A stretch of DNA of 56,063 nt from CAZSXS01 sp964611385 (GTDB taxonomy: Bacteria > Bacillota > Clostridia > Lachnospirales > CAYPQA01): positions 1-56,063 of the forward strand of contig CAZSXS010000009.1 of the NCBI GenBank assembly GCA_964611385.1, written 5' to 3'. The position numbers were made by a program, and so were the translations under genes. The notes beneath the pieces were generated by a model that did no database searches, was not told the DNA's origin, and saw only the letters and a program-made list of their open reading frames with translations. Of this stretch, positions 1 through 6,745 are shown one piece after another (within the stretch, counting starts at the first letter, position 1; the number at the start of each line of letters is the position of its first letter).

Positions 1-171
1 TCAATAGAGAAGTTATAAATGGAGCACTATGGATTGGTCATACCGGAGCACAATGAATGTTTCTTTAACAAATTGAAACACTTTCGTTGTGTTGCTACAA
101 GATACTCAAAACTTTCCGTCATGTTTCAGGCGTTCACTTACTTAGCTTGCATTATGATTTGGCTAAAATGA
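1..171 (+). mobile_element. IS5-family transposase remnant, internally deleted
   Basis: Two pieces of an IS5-type (IS427-like) DDE transposase are joined in different frames. From position 3 one frame reads NREVINGALWIGHTGAQ then stop at 54-56, which resembles the amino-terminal part of these transposases (REVINGILWVLRTGAPWRDLP in the family). From 52 another frame reads FFNKLKHFRCVATRYSKL and runs to a stop at 169-171, ending in an LACIMIWLK-like tail as in the family's carboxyl terminus. The central DDE region is missing, so the copy is dead. It lies directly against the end of the chemoreceptor pseudogene and may have truncated it. The left edge is outside the window. The call rests on remembered family motifs. 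Confidence 0.6.
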
Positions 172-184
172 CTTTGTTTTCCAA

Positions 185-1799
185 TTACCGGATAGACCCT
201 AATTCTCTTAATACCATATTGACTTCCGTAATAGGCTCAGAAACTTCCTTTAACAGTGCGTTAAGCTCTGTAATCAGTATTTGCCAGTCGCCCGTGAAAG
301 TCTGTTTTGATACTTGCTTTTAAGTCCCCACGTTTAACCGCTTCGATCAGGAGTAGGGTAGCGTTGCTAAGAGCCTTAAAATTTTTGGTTACGCCTTCAA
401 TGATCTCGTTGATGATTACCTTTTTGCCTGGAAAGCGTTTGAACTGTACTGCGAAGTTTCCTTTGCCAAGCTCATTGATACAGTCCAATATGATGAGTGT
501 ATCCGCTACTTGATTTGAGAAAGCTGAATTGATATTGCTGACAACAGCCCGATAATCCCCCATAGAATTCGTCCTCGTTTATCGTGTAGCTATAATCCCC
601 AGCGTTTAAGGCTTCGGACATGCTATTGATCTTAGTCAGGAGTAGCTTGAAGGTGTCTGTTAGCTGTAGAAAGGCAGCTGCTAATAAACCGATTTCATCA
701 TTTCCACTGTAACTTAGGTTTACATGAAGATTTCCATTCGCCAGCTCTTCTGCCGCAGTTTTGATATAGTGAAGGGGTTTTAGTGCTTTGTTGATAACAA
801 AATATGAAAATAGAGTAAGTACAATCAGGCCAAAAACCGTAATAATTAAAACACCGAGCATCTCTTTTAATACAAAGGAGTCCACCTCTGCTTTAGTTAG
901 GCTTGTTCCACTGAGCCAAACCATGCTTGCTTTGTTTCCGATATAAAACGGGATATAAGCACGGTAAAATTGCATGCCATCTTTCGTTGTATCTAAAAAT
1001 ATGAGTTTCTTGCCTTCGTTTAAGGCTTCTAATAATTTATCCGTGTAGATACTTGTGGAGACAACCGTAAAGTCCTTCCCGATTGAAGTTGGGTTCAGCG
1101 TGTGCATAATAATGGTACCATGCCCAAAGATGATATTGTTGAAAAAGCTAGTAAAGCCGCCTCCGTTGTACTGAAGACCAGTGAAGTAAATCAATATCAA
1201 TATCGCTTCGAACGATGCCCAAAACCCTTCCGCCAGAATCGACCAATGATTGAAGGATAGTAACCACCTTATATTCTTTTCCGTCTATTTGCTTGCTGTA
1301 AGGGTCTAATACTGTAAGTTCTTTTGACTCATACACAGCCTTGTAATCATTTTCTTTTATGAATGCGTAAAGCCCTGCTTCCAGCTTTGTTCCAGAGGCA
1401 GTAGCCGAAATCGTTATTTTCGTCTCTGCAAGCGCTGGATCTTCTGAAATGAAAAACAAACTTAAGCTTGTATCACTTTCATCTTTTATACGCCCTATAA
1501 GCTCCCTGATGCTATTGAGCCTATATTCAAAAGGAACCTGATCAAGGCTTGATACTGCGCTTAATAATGCGTCCTGTTTATTTACAATGCCTAGCATTAG
1601 TTCAAGTATAAGATCCGCATTTTCAGTTGCAAGGAAAGCAAGTTTCTCGTATACCGTGTTGGTTATACGTTGCTTCGTTTCATTAGCAACCGCAAAAATG
1701 ATACCTGAAAAGATGACAATCATACTGGCTAGAATGTAGACGGTAAGTTTTGTTGCTAATTTTTTAGTTTTCTTTTTTTGCTTTTAAGAACTTTGTCAT
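185..1799 (-). pseudogene. Methyl-accepting chemotaxis protein, frameshifted and truncated
   Basis: Read on the minus strand in pieces, this is a chemoreceptor. It has a start at 1799 (MTKFLKAKKEN), a first membrane segment near 1740-1690, a Cache-like extracellular domain, a second membrane segment (about 860-790), a HAMP domain (KPLHYIKTAAEELANGNL) and a second HAMP-like repeat (ITELNALLKEVSEPITEVN) that stops at 185. At least four frameshifts are needed: in the A/T-rich run near 1765, near 1190, near 560, and near 300 where one extra C separates HG from DWQILITEL. The methyl-accepting signalling domain is absent and the transposase remnant follows at once. Several independent lesions make real decay far more likely than sequencing error. 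Confidence 0.75.
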
Positions 1800-1825
1800 G
1801 CCATACCCCTCTCTTAATTTCTTTC

Positions 1826-1873
1826 AAAAAGCAAAAGGCCGTCCATTTTTATCTAGACGGCCTTTTGCTTTTT
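1826..1873. terminator. Bidirectional intrinsic terminator
   Basis: A perfect 18-bp inverted repeat (1826-1843 with 1856-1873, arms ending in AAAGGCCGTC) has a 12-base loop and is A-rich on one flank and T-rich on the other, so it can terminate in both directions. It lies upstream of the chemoreceptor pseudogene start and before the ccdA promoter region, insulating the two. Confidence 0.8.
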
Positions 1874-1875
1874 CT

Positions 1876-1897
1876 GTTATACTCAGTCATGCTTTGA
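1876..1897 (+). repeat. Dispersed intergenic repeat, partial copy
   Basis: TATACTCAGTCA followed by GCTTTG matches the left half of the dispersed repeat found in other gaps of this window, but the CGTTCA segment is missing. It abuts the terminator at 1826-1873. Partial copy, so less certain. Confidence 0.4.
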
Positions 1898-2029
1898 TAA
1901 TTGGCCTCCTTTTCGTTTTGGCCTTATGATAGCAATTACTTTTGCCAATATTGTGTTTTTTGTTATCTGTTTTTTAGGGTAGTTGTGGCCATGCTTGACA
2001 CAGAAAAGTCACTAGTATTTGGTAGTCAT

Positions 2030-2071
2030 TGTGACATAGTCACAGAGCAATTATTTTATTGCGCTTATAAT
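2030..2071 (+). promoter_or_regulatory. CRP/FNR-like operator and -10 box upstream of ccdA
   Basis: A perfect 15-bp palindrome TGTGACATAGTCACA lies at 2030-2044 and a consensus TATAAT at 2066-2071. A start site about 7 bases after the -10 (about 2078) puts the palindrome centre (2037) near -41.5, the class II activator position used by Crp/Fnr proteins. A TTGACA at 1995-2000 exists but has no -10 at normal spacing. The half-site spacing is N5, not the N6 usual for CRP. The Crp/Fnr-type gene at 5144 is the obvious candidate ligand. The rest of 1874-2115 shows nothing else convincing. Confidence 0.6.
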
Positions 2072-2115
2072 CAATTCAAAATCAATGAGAGTCATATTAC
2101 TGGAAGGAGTTTCAA

Positions 2116-2787
2116 ATGGAGTACCTATTGTCATTTTTAGAGGGGATTATCACCTTTGTCTCCCCCTGTCTTCTTCCTATGCTGCCCATCTATATTTCTT
2201 ATTTTGCTGGGCAAGATGCAGAGGGGCAAAAGCAAAAGACATTGAAGAATGCCTTGGGCTTCGTCCTCGGCTTTACCCTCGTGTTTGTTGCACTGGGGGC
2301 GTTTGCCGGAAGCTTGGGAAGATACCTAATAGACTACAGTACGGTCTTTAACATGATTAGCGGCCTAATTGTCATCCTATTCGGACTGAACTTCATGGAA
2401 CTTATCCGTATCCCCTTCCTAAACACCAACCGGCAGCTGCAAGTGAACGTTTTGAATCTGGGGTTTTTTTCAGCAGTGCTCTTCGGTATGGTCTTTGCTG
2501 TTGGATGGACACCTTGTGTGGGTGCTTTTCTCGGCTCTGCGCTTATGCTTGCGGCTCAGCGTCAAGAAAGCGTGCGCGGGTTGCTGATGCTGCTTAGTTT
2601 TTCCCTTGGTCTTGGTATTCCGTTTATTGTAAGTGCTGTGCTTATTGAGAAGCTAAAGACTGCATTTGAATGGATCAAAAGAAATTATCGGATTATCAAT
2701 CTTTTATCTGGTGGCTTGCTTGTTGTTGTAGGAATTTTGATGGCAACAGGAACGATGGGATATTTCCTGTCTTTGCTTAGCTTTTAG
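2116..2787 (+). CDS. ccdA: CcdA-family thiol-disulfide transmembrane transporter
   Basis: This 223-residue protein matches the CcdA/DsbD membrane domain family, which passes reducing equivalents from cytoplasmic thioredoxin across the membrane to extracytoplasmic thiol proteins. Six hydrophobic segments are visible. The two hallmark cysteines are present: C18 in SPCLLP and C134 in TPCVG. The start at 2116 has GGAAGGAG at 2102-2109. The natural recipient is the TlpA/ResA-like protein encoded at 3864; the two genes probably once sat side by side, but about 1 kb of decayed AT-rich sequence now separates them. A CRP-like operator lies upstream. The family call is firm; the electron partner is inferred. 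Confidence 0.9.
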   Translation: MEYLLSFLEGIITFVSPCLLPMLPIYISYFAGQDAEGQKQKTLKNALGFVLGFTLVFVALGAFAGSLGRYLIDYSTVFNMISGLIVILFGLNFMELIRIPFLNTNRQLQVNVLNLGFFSAVLFGMVFAVGWTPCVGAFLGSALMLAAQRQESVRGLLMLLSFSLGLGIPFIVSAVLIEKLKTAFEWIKRNYRIINLLSGGLLVVVGILMATGTMGYFLSLLSF

Positions 2788-2788
2788 C

Positions 2789-2829
2789 TTAAAAAACAAA
2801 AAGCCCCTAACCAAGATTTGGTAGAGGCT
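2789..2829 (-). terminator. Hairpin with T-tract on the minus strand
   Basis: An imperfect inverted repeat (AGCCTCTACCAA against TTGGTTAGGGGCT read on the minus strand) is followed on that strand by TTTTTGTTTTTT. It would terminate the decayed minus-strand gene that ends here, and may also act weakly on ccdA read-through. Confidence 0.5.
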
Positions 2830-3573
2830 GAAAATGTAGCAGTTGTCGCATTTCGTAAAGAGAGTATACGTCTGAAAAAAGAAGTTAAAAATGGCAAGCT
2901 AAAGCTTAGTGAATTTACATCATGGATTGTTTTTACTAGCAGTAACATCAATATAATATTTCGTTGTTCTTTTATAAATTTTAAACCGTCATTATTTTGA
3001 GTTACTTTCTCTATAAAAAAAGTTCTTGGATGAAATATACCATTTTCGATTTTTACAATCCCTAAATGAACATATGCATTAATTAAGTTATCATAAAAAA
3101 TAATATCAGAATCAATATTACTTTTTAAAACCTTTTCCTTATCATAATAGATACAATTATTACTATGTACTAACTTAGGCAGGAGATAAAAAAATACAAA
3201 TTTATCTTTAACGCTATTAAATTTACTTTTATTCTTTTTTTTAGCGTTTCGAAAGTAATCAAATTATTTAGTATATTATTAAATCCATTAATACCCCTAT
3301 ATTCACCTAAATTCCTTAAACTAACAGTTTTGCTAACGATGGTTTCTATTCCAACAAGGTGACAAAAACATTCTAATGGAAAAAAATAATTATTTTTTCT
3401 GGTAAATCACTATCAAAAGAAATATTATATGTATATGGGGTTAGATAGGTACTATAATAGTTCAATAATAAATTTAAATTAATTTCGTTTATTTTTGGAT
3501 TAATTTCTAACTTATACAATTCATCTGTAGTGTACATTGTAACCCACAACACGAAAATAGCCTTAATATTCAA
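2830..3573 (-). pseudogene. Decayed PBECR4-like (phage/mobile-element nuclease-like) gene
   Basis: Three minus-strand reading frames join into one protein. The first reads MYTTDELYKLEINPKINE to LPEKIIIFF (start 3573 or 3538). A one-base slip in the A-rich run near 3380-3386 leads to PLECFCHLVGIETIV and LITFETL. A second slip in the A/T run near 3230-3240 leads to KFVFFYLLPKL, VHLGIVKIENG, FHPRTFFIE and FIKEQRNIIL. The FxHLxGI and HLGI..PxTFF patterns resemble the PBECR4 domain proteins of clostridial mobile elements, a family predicted to be nuclease-like; this is from memory. The stretch is much more AT-rich than its neighbours, which suggests transfer. Downstream of about 2940 either strand could be coding. 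Both slips are at homopolymers, so re-sequencing matters. Confidence 0.45.
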
Positions 3574-3587
3574 AAAATATTAAGGCT
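3559..3587. other. Perfect 12-bp hairpin
   Basis: AGCCTTAATATT and its exact complement are separated by five bases (CAAAA). The hairpin covers the first possible start codon (3573) of the decayed minus-strand gene. It could be a terminator, or the scar or end of the AT-rich insertion. The remainder of 3588-3805 shows no gene. Confidence 0.45.
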
Positions 3588-3805
3588 TAGTAGTTAAAAT
3601 AATAGTCATCTTTATAGATTCGGCTCATATTTAGCGTCTCTTCCGCAGAGAAATGGAGAGATGACACCCCAATAGCTATAAGAAGCTCTAAATTAGTATT
3701 TCCATTACAGTATATGATATTCAAATGATTTTGTCAATCAGTAAATGGTTACTTTTTCACTTTGTACTATTATTACTGGTTACTGTCCAGCAGGAAAGTC
3801 CTATT

Positions 3806-3853
3806 CTATCGTTTTGAGTGGTGACTTTGCAAAGCTTAACGGTACTGATTATA
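3806..3853 (-). repeat. Dispersed intergenic repeat, copy in inverse orientation
   Basis: ATCGTTTTGAGTGGTGACTT and following bases match, in inverse orientation, the dispersed repeat at 15909-15955 and 30723-30770, including the core TTTGCAAAGCTTAACG. It ends immediately before the ribosome binding site of the TlpA-like gene, so it forms part of that gene's leader. Confidence 0.7.
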
Positions 3854-3863
3854 GGAGGAAATG

Positions 3864-4433
3864 ATGAATTCGAAAATGAAAACGCTACTTGGAATTGGTA
3901 TATTCACATTGTTCATTGCAATAGCCGGTTTTGCCTATAACACACTTTCGGAGCGATTCAAGCCGGAAACGCCCTTTGAACTGGCAGACGAAGAAGCTTC
4001 CATTGAAGAAAAGCAGCTGATGGCTGCTCCTGATTTTACAGTCTTTGATGATGAAGGTAAGGAAGTAAAGTTGTCGGATTATTTTGGTAAACCGATCGTA
4101 CTTAACTTCTGGGCTTCTTGGTGCCCCCCATGCAAGAGTGAAATGCCGCATTTTAACAAGGTCTACAATGAGTTGAAAGATGAGATTGTTTTTCTGATGG
4201 TGGATCTGGTGGACGGGCAAAAGGAAACGGAGGAAAAAGGCAAAAAGTACATTGCCAATAACGGCTTTACCTTTCCTGTGCTGTATGATCTTGAACAAGA
4301 CGCCGCCTATACCTATGGCATTCGGTCAATCCCGACGACCATCTTTATCAACAAGGACGGGGATATTGTGACTGGCGCAGAGGGGGCCATCAATGAGGAC
4401 ATTTTATTGAAAGGCATTGAGTATTGTAAGTAA
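3864..4433 (+). CDS. TlpA/ResA-like membrane-anchored thioredoxin-fold protein
   Basis: This 189-residue protein has a hydrophobic amino-terminal anchor (about residues 6-25) followed by an AhpC/TSA-like thioredoxin domain with the active site WCPPC (C87, C90) and a cis-proline loop (RSIPTT). Such proteins act outside the membrane, reducing disulfides for example in cytochrome c or spore maturation, and are re-reduced by CcdA. AGGAGG lies at 3853-3858; the second of two adjacent ATGs (3864) has better spacing than 3861, so it was chosen. The gene is followed 14 bases later by the Fe-S membrane protein gene and belongs functionally with ccdA. Its exact client is unknown. Confidence 0.85.
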   Translation: MNSKMKTLLGIGIFTLFIAIAGFAYNTLSERFKPETPFELADEEASIEEKQLMAAPDFTVFDDEGKEVKLSDYFGKPIVLNFWASWCPPCKSEMPHFNKVYNELKDEIVFLMVDLVDGQKETEEKGKKYIANNGFTFPVLYDLEQDAAYTYGIRSIPTTIFINKDGDIVTGAEGAINEDILLKGIEYCK

Positions 4434-4447
4434 ATTGGAGGTTAGCA

Positions 4448-5059
4448 ATGAAAAATAATCGATATCTTTTTCTGATTACACTTAGCTATTTTGCACTTGG
4501 GTTTCTTAACATCCACGTTGCTTTGCTTGGCTTACTATGCATGGGGATTCCGCTATTTATTTTGTTTAAGAACAGAAAAAAGACCTGGTGTCAAGGTTAT
4601 TGTCCAAGAGCTTGTTTGTACTCTACCTGTGGAAGGGTTAGCGGCAAATGGTCGAGAAAAACCCCGCTCTTCTTTACCAAAGGCCCTATGAAGTGGATTA
4701 TGCTTTCTTATTTTGGACTAAGCATGACTTTAATTATTGTTTCGACCATAGCTGTGGCAAAGGGGAAACCCGTCGCTGACTACTTAAGGTTTCTGCTGCT
4801 GTTTCCCTTACCCAATCTGCCTCAGCTTTTTAGCCTATCGTCACAGCCTTGGATTCTTCACTTATCCTATCGCTTTTACTCCATGATGTTGACAACAACC
4901 ACGCTAGGGTTTATCTTGGCTCTTGTATTCAAACCACGCACATGGTGTACGATTTGCCCGATCGCAACGATATCAGAGGTATATATAAAAGTTGGTAGTC
5001 AAGCAAACAAGAACATAGACAAAAAAACTGAATCCGAAAAGAAAGCGGCCAAAGGGTAA
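4448..5059 (+). CDS. Membrane 4Fe-4S-binding protein (NapH-like)
   Basis: This 203-residue protein has about four hydrophobic segments and two cysteine clusters. The first, after the second membrane segment, is CQGYCPRACLYSTC (CX3CX3CX4C); the second, near the end, is WCTICPIAT (CX2CP). The pattern is typical of polyferredoxin-like membrane proteins of the NapH/NosR/CcoG group, which carry electrons at the membrane. It follows the thiol protein gene by 14 bases and shares its transcript. The carboxyl tail is lysine-rich. Context with CcdA and the TlpA-like protein suggests electron delivery to an extracytoplasmic thiol or cofactor pathway; this role is inferred. Its stop codon sits in the loop of a terminator hairpin. 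Confidence 0.75.
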   Translation: MKNNRYLFLITLSYFALGFLNIHVALLGLLCMGIPLFILFKNRKKTWCQGYCPRACLYSTCGRVSGKWSRKTPLFFTKGPMKWIMLSYFGLSMTLIIVSTIAVAKGKPVADYLRFLLLFPLPNLPQLFSLSSQPWILHLSYRFYSMMLTTTTLGFILALVFKPRTWCTICPIATISEVYIKVGSQANKNIDKKTESEKKAAKG

Positions 5060-5080
5060 GCCCTTGGCCGCTTTCTTTTT
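5041..5080 (+). terminator. Intrinsic terminator overlapping a stop codon
   Basis: A 12-bp perfect arm GAAAGCGGCCAA (5041-5052) pairs with 5064-5075, with further inner GG/CC pairs, and five T residues follow. The TAA stop of the preceding gene (5057-5059) is in the loop, so the last codons encode the left arm. Confidence 0.85.
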
Positions 5081-5083
5081 ACC

Positions 5084-5112
5084 TTGAAATTTACAAGTGT
5101 ATCTGTTACAAT
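5084..5112 (+). promoter_or_regulatory. Sigma-A type promoter of the Crp/Fnr gene
   Basis: TTGAAA (5084-5089) and TACAAT (5107-5112) are separated by exactly 17 bases, immediately downstream of the terminator and 32 bases before the chosen ATG. This makes the regulator a separate transcription unit and rejects the longer reading frame that begins at the TTG of the -35 box. Confidence 0.7.
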
Positions 5113-5143
5113 TTACTCACAAGCTGTACGAACGAGGTGCACT

Positions 5144-5839
5144 ATGCTAAATGAAACAAGCCTAAGCGATATCAAACAAGTTCTTGATTTTTGGGATAAA
5201 CTATCTGAGCACGAGCGGAGCATCATTGCCGAAAACACGGTTTCTGTTACCTACAAGCGAGGTGAAACGGTATACAGTGCAGCAAAGGAATGTGTCGGTG
5301 TTCTAATCATAAAGAGTGGAGAGCTTCGTACCTATATCTTGTCGGAAGAAGGAAAGGATATAAGCCTGTACCGACTGACAAAAGGTGAGGTATGTATTCT
5401 ATCTGCTTCTTGCTTGATCAAAAATATTACCTTTGATGTTCATATTGATGCCGAACAGGATAGCGAGGTTTATCTGATTAATGCCGCTGTGTTTTCGAAG
5501 CTAATTGAGCAAAACATATACATAGAAAACTTTTCGTTACGAGTCGCAGTGGATAAATTTTCTGATGTGATGTGGGCGATGGAGCAAATTCTATTTATGA
5601 GCCTCGACCGTCGGCTGGCAATCTTCTTGCTGGATGAATCGGGAAAAACCGGATCGAATGATATCAAGCTTACCCACGAGCAGATCGCAAAGTATATGGG
5701 AAGCGCAAGAGAAGTTGTTTCCCGAATGGTCAAGTACTTTGCAAAAGAAGGAATCGTTGAAGCGCATCGTGGAGGAATCAAAATCCTGAATAAGGCAAAA
5801 CTAAAAGAGACAGCTATGCATTTTGACATACAGAATTAA
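5144..5839 (+). CDS. Crp/Fnr-family transcriptional regulator
   Basis: This 231-residue protein has a cyclic-nucleotide-binding-like beta-roll (about residues 15-130), a long dimerisation helix and a winged helix-turn-helix (LTHEQIAKYMGSAREVVSRM, about 170-190). Two cysteines in the beta-roll form CILSASC (C84, C90, a CX5C pair), a pattern remembered from clostridial redox-responsive Crp proteins; the amino-terminal cysteines of FNR are absent. The start at 5144 fits a GAGGTG about 5 bases upstream and the mapped promoter. The perfect TGTGAC palindrome before ccdA is a likely target, so it probably controls the adjacent thiol/Fe-S genes. The effector is unknown. Confidence 0.85.
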   Translation: MLNETSLSDIKQVLDFWDKLSEHERSIIAENTVSVTYKRGETVYSAAKECVGVLIIKSGELRTYILSEEGKDISLYRLTKGEVCILSASCLIKNITFDVHIDAEQDSEVYLINAAVFSKLIEQNIYIENFSLRVAVDKFSDVMWAMEQILFMSLDRRLAIFLLDESGKTGSNDIKLTHEQIAKYMGSAREVVSRMVKYFAKEGIVEAHRGGIKILNKAKLKETAMHFDIQN

Positions 5840-6003
5840 TTTTGTGGTTATTTCAAAGCCCAAAACAGATAAATGATAAAAGGAGCGTGGTCTTATGATC
5901 GTACTGTAACTCTATAAGACAATGGTCATTTCATGTACTGTGTTGTTATTCTGTTTTTGTAAAACAAGCTCTGAACACATATGCACCGTTTTCATTAGTT
6001 ACT

Positions 6004-6032
6004 TGTATTGTAGTGCACTGTATTGTAGTGCA
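6004..6032 (+). repeat. Tandem 14-base repeat in a leader
   Basis: TGTATTGTAGTGCA occurs at 6004-6017 and again at 6019-6032, a period of 15, just before the ribosome binding site of the secreted repeat protein. It could be a doubled operator or a short replication-slippage duplication. The remaining part of 5840-6003 holds no convincing gene. Confidence 0.5.
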
Positions 6033-6051
6033 GAATGAAATGGAGGAAAAG

Positions 6052-6624
6052 ATGAAAAAATTATTTGCTTGCCTTTTGGTAACGCTTGTTTTTAGCATTT
6101 CCGTTAATGCCATCGCTAGTAGTAATAACAATGATTCACACGGTAAACAACACAACGAATTTACATATGCCGAGGCAATGGCTCAGTCTAACAGCCGTGT
6201 ATCTGTAAACGAAGCACCTTCAGCAGATAGCAAGGATGATTTACAGGATAAAGGACACAATGAATTTACATATGCTGAAGCAATGGCCAACTCTAATAAC
6301 ACGGTATCTTCAAGCGAAACACCTTCTGCATATAACAACAACAATGTCCAGGATAAACAGCTCAGCACATTTACTTATGCTGAGGCCATGGCTCTTTCTA
6401 ATAACACAGTAACTTTAAACAGAACTCCCTATGAATCCATCCTGTGCTGCCCGAATTTTGGCACCACTCCAGGGACCCAAAGAAGCTGTGTTGTTCCACA
6501 GGGAGGCGGATACTGTCAAGGGCATCAAATTTACAGCTATACTACATGTGATGCCTGTGAAAGTGTGTTTGATTCTCATGTGACTCATAGCACTACGGGC
6601 TGCGGAAGGTATTACGGGCGCTGA
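6052..6624 (+). CDS. Small secreted cysteine-rich protein with three 35-residue repeats
   Basis: This 190-residue protein has a signal peptide (MKKLFACLLVTLVFSISVNA, cleavage near residue 20-22). Three copies of a unit containing FTYAEAMA then S-N start at residues 37, 72 and 107, an exact 35-residue period rich in Asn, Ser and Asp. The carboxyl third holds seven cysteines (132, 133, 146, 155, 166, 169, 184) and several glycines, suggesting a disulfide-bonded domain. The start at 6052 has TGGAGGA upstream. It is monocistronic, ends before a terminator shared with the convergent opp operon, and lies downstream of thiol-redox genes that could help oxidise or reduce it. No known family is recognised. 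Confidence 0.75.
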   Translation: MKKLFACLLVTLVFSISVNAIASSNNNDSHGKQHNEFTYAEAMAQSNSRVSVNEAPSADSKDDLQDKGHNEFTYAEAMANSNNTVSSSETPSAYNNNNVQDKQLSTFTYAEAMALSNNTVTLNRTPYESILCCPNFGTTPGTQRSCVVPQGGGYCQGHQIYSYTTCDACESVFDSHVTHSTTGCGRYYGR

Positions 6625-6672
6625 TGAAAAGATGACTTATTTTGCATTTGTGGAGTGATGAACTGCGCAATG

Positions 6673-6715
6673 GCACAAAAAAAACAGGCTTTTCAAATGC
6701 CTGTTTTTTTTGTGC
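6673..6715. terminator. Bidirectional terminator between convergent units
   Basis: The arms GCACAAAAAAAACAGGC and its complement (17 bp) enclose a 9-base loop. A- and T-runs within the stem serve both the plus-strand secreted protein gene and the minus-strand binding-protein gene. Confidence 0.8.
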
Positions 6716-6745
6716 GTTTTGGGATTATATCCTGTATTGGAAAGC

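Noticed and set aside
2818..3000. Plus-strand open frame beginning VEAENVAVVAFRKESIRLKK
   Set aside because: It has no ribosome binding site, starts inside a hairpin, and opposes the better supported minus-strand decayed gene. A fragment of an unknown gene cannot be excluded.
5084..5143. Amino-terminal extension of the Crp/Fnr protein from TTG 5084
   Set aside because: The TTG is the first codon-sized part of the -35 box TTGAAA; a well-spaced -10 follows, and ATG 5144 has a ribosome binding site.
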